DNA of 15,065 bases from a candidate division BRC1 bacterium ADurb.BinA292 (lineage in GTDB: Bacteria > Sumerlaeota > Sumerlaeia > MVZB01): positions 1 through 15,065 of the forward strand of contig MVZB01000057.1 in the NCBI GenBank assembly GCA_002068205.1, read 5' to 3'. Positions within the stretch are counted from its first letter, which is position 1, and each line of letters starts with the position of its first letter. This document shows, piece after piece, positions 13,998 to 15,065 of this stretch. A program made the translations under genes and the position numbers. Under the pieces are notes generated by a model. The model searched no databases. It was not told where the DNA came from and was given only the letters and a program-made list of their open reading frames with translations.

Positions 13998-14804
13998 TCA
14001 GGCGGTCTGCCGGTCCGCCTCGGCGGGGCGGCCGGCCAGCGTTACTTTTACGCCGCCGAGCGCCTCCAGCGCGGCGCGCTTGTCGGACTCCAGCTCCCAG
14101 TCGGTAATCAGCGCGTCGACTTCGCTCAGATGGCCCGAGCGGACGAGCGCGCGCTGACCGATCTTGCGGCTGTCGCACAGGATGTAAGTCCGGTCGCTGC
14201 GCTCGCGCATCATCACGGCGACGCGCGCCAACTGCGGGTCGGCGTCGTAGAAATTCCCCTCCAGATCGATCCCTTCGGCCCCCACCATCGCCACGCGGGC
14301 CGTGAGCCGCTCCAGCAGGTATTCGGTCAACGCGCCTGAAGTATCGGCGCTGCCGCGCCGGATTTCGCCGCCGAGCAGGATCGTGCGGACCGACGCGGCG
14401 AACTGGAGCGTGGCCGCCACCGCCAGGCTGGTCGTGATCACCGTCAACTGCGCGGCGTCCTTGAGTCGCTGCGCCAGCTCCAGCGTCGTCGTGCCGGTGT
14501 CGAGAAACAAGGTGTCGCCTGGCTCGATGAGCGAGGCCGCGACGGCCGCAATCGCCTGTTTCTGCGGGAGCTGCCGCAGACGGCGCTCGTGGAAGTCGAA
14601 CTCGAAGCTCATCCGCTCGCTGACGAGGGCCCCGCCATGAACGCGCCGGACCTGGCCGGCGCCGGCCAGCGAATCCAGATCGCGACGGATCGTCATCTCG
14701 CTGACGTCGAAGTGGCGCGCCAAGTCGGGGACCGAGAGGGTTTCGCACTCAAAGAGGAGCTCGCGAATGCGGGCACGGCGGGCATCGACGGGGATTCGGG
14801 GCAT
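13998..14804 (-). CDS. DeoR-family sugar-responsive transcriptional regulator
   Basis: A 268-residue regulator. The N-terminal winged helix-turn-helix (about 5-60) includes VPDLARHFDVSEMTIRRDLD and RRVHGGAL, the family signature. The C-terminal sugar-phosphate sensor domain shows LDTGTTTLELA (101-111), LLGGEIRRGS (143-152) and ILCDSRKIG (208-216). Members usually repress sugar or polyol catabolic genes and release DNA on binding a phosphorylated sugar. The start at 14804 is chosen because the helix-turn-helix begins right after it, and the alternative ATG at 14873 lies between candidate promoter boxes. No strong ribosome binding site is seen for either. It follows the sugar kinase gene in the same direction, so the kinase product is a plausible effector (inference). 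Confidence 0.94.
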   Translation of the reverse strand: MPRIPVDARRARIRELLFECETLSVPDLARHFDVSEMTIRRDLDSLAGAGQVRRVHGGALVSERMSFEFDFHERRLRQLPQKQAIAAVAASLIEPGDTLFLDTGTTTLELAQRLKDAAQLTVITTSLAVAATLQFAASVRTILLGGEIRRGSADTSGALTEYLLERLTARVAMVGAEGIDLEGNFYDADPQLARVAVMMRERSDRTYILCDSRKIGQRALVRSGHLSEVDALITDWELESDKRAALEALGGVKVTLAGRPAEADRQTA

Positions 14805-14851
14805 GGGATAAGCGGAAGGTCCTGGTGTTATAACCTGCGCGTTCTGCCAAG

Positions 14852-14880
14852 AATCTATCATTTTCTCACACAAGGGTCAA
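14852..14880 (-). promoter_or_regulatory. Candidate promoter of the deoR-type gene
   Basis: On the minus strand TTGACC (14875-14880) is followed after 17 bases by TAGATT (14852-14857), matching 5 of 6 and 4 of 6 consensus bases. It lies between the kinase stop and the deoR-type start at 14804, leaving a leader of about 40 bases. Confidence 0.42.
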
Positions 14881-14934
14881 CGGCAAACCGAATCCGGGCC
14901 AGGATGAGGCTTAAAGGACTGATTTCAGTGGGAT

Positions 14935-15065
14935 TTAGGGACTTGTCGAGGGTTCGAAAACACGCTCCGCACGGACCCATGCCGCCCCCGCCGCGTCAAG
15001 TCCGCTGAACCAGCCGGCGGCGCACGCCGCGAGCATCGCCGCGCCCCGGCATGCGGGCTCGGCGG
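14935..15065 (-). CDS. FGGY-family carbohydrate kinase, C-terminal end (partial)
   Basis: Only the last 43 codons are in the window; the gene enters from the right edge and stops with TAA at 14935-14937. The visible peptide includes EPACRGAAMLAACAAGWFSG near its start and VRAERVFEPSTSP at the end. This matches the typical FGGY kinase C-terminus: a Gly-Ala-Ala helix over the ATP site, then a short helix and the RVFEP tail seen in xylulokinase-like proteins. The family phosphorylates sugars or polyols with ATP. The sugar cannot be told from this fragment. It lies 130 bases upstream of the deoR-type start in the same direction, a common pairing. Confidence 0.8.
   Translation of the reverse strand, partial: AEPACRGAAMLAACAAGWFSGLDAAGAAWVRAERVFEPSTSP

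Noticed and set aside
14805..14873. Upstream ATG start for the deoR-type gene (adds 23 residues)
   Set aside because: It falls between the candidate -35 and -10 boxes, the added residues are unlike the family, and the helix-turn-helix begins right after the ATG at 14804.
1..15065. tRNA, rRNA, insertion sequence or transposase genes
   Set aside because: No cloverleaf-like sequence, rRNA segment, DDE or HUH transposase frame, or terminal inverted repeats with target duplications were seen.

Overview
The window is GC-rich bacterial DNA. Nine complete protein genes plus the 3' end of a tenth all lie on the minus strand, so transcription runs from high to low coordinates. The gene types (a secreted glycosidase-like protein, a secreted VCBS/FG-GAP propeller protein, a Gfo/Idh/MocA oxidoreductase, LacI and DeoR regulators and an FGGY sugar kinase) and the long structured intergenic repeats suggest a free-living polysaccharide or sugar degrader. 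The PVC superphylum (Lentisphaerota, Planctomycetota, Verrucomicrobiota) or a similar phylum would fit. That placement is inference from gene style only; no rRNA, tRNA or phylogenetic marker gene is present.

Layout in transcription order, right to left. (1) The C-terminal end of an FGGY carbohydrate kinase is cut by the right edge, followed by a DeoR-type sugar regulator with its own likely promoter. (2) An 870-base gene-free region holds a near-identical tandem repeat of about 316, 351 and 93 bases, packed with small hairpins. (3) A class III aminotransferase with a strong ribosome binding site is followed by a Gfo/Idh/MocA oxidoreductase; a 13-bp inverted repeat lies between them. (4) A 560-base gap holds dispersed repeats and a promoter. 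(5) A 929-residue exported VCBS/FG-GAP propeller protein follows. (6) A 393-base gap holds a second copy of the same repeat types and another promoter. (7) A tight four-gene operon encodes an exported glycosidase-like protein, an exported transglutaminase-like protein, an isochorismatase-family hydrolase and a DegT-family aminotransferase. The last three genes are joined by two ATGA start/stop overlaps. (8) A LacI-family regulator has a consensus -35 box and an inverted repeat inside its promoter.

A working model (inference): the two regulators control sugar-responsive transcription. The exported glycosidase-like and transglutaminase-like proteins act on an extracellular or periplasmic substrate. 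The isochorismatase-like hydrolase and the aminotransferases handle amide or amino groups, and the oxidoreductase and kinase handle the sugar part. The substrate cannot be named from sequence alone.

The most unusual material is non-coding: a recent tandem duplication, a dispersed structured element present in at least five places, and two arrays of the same 9-base unit. All copies of the repeats share one orientation.
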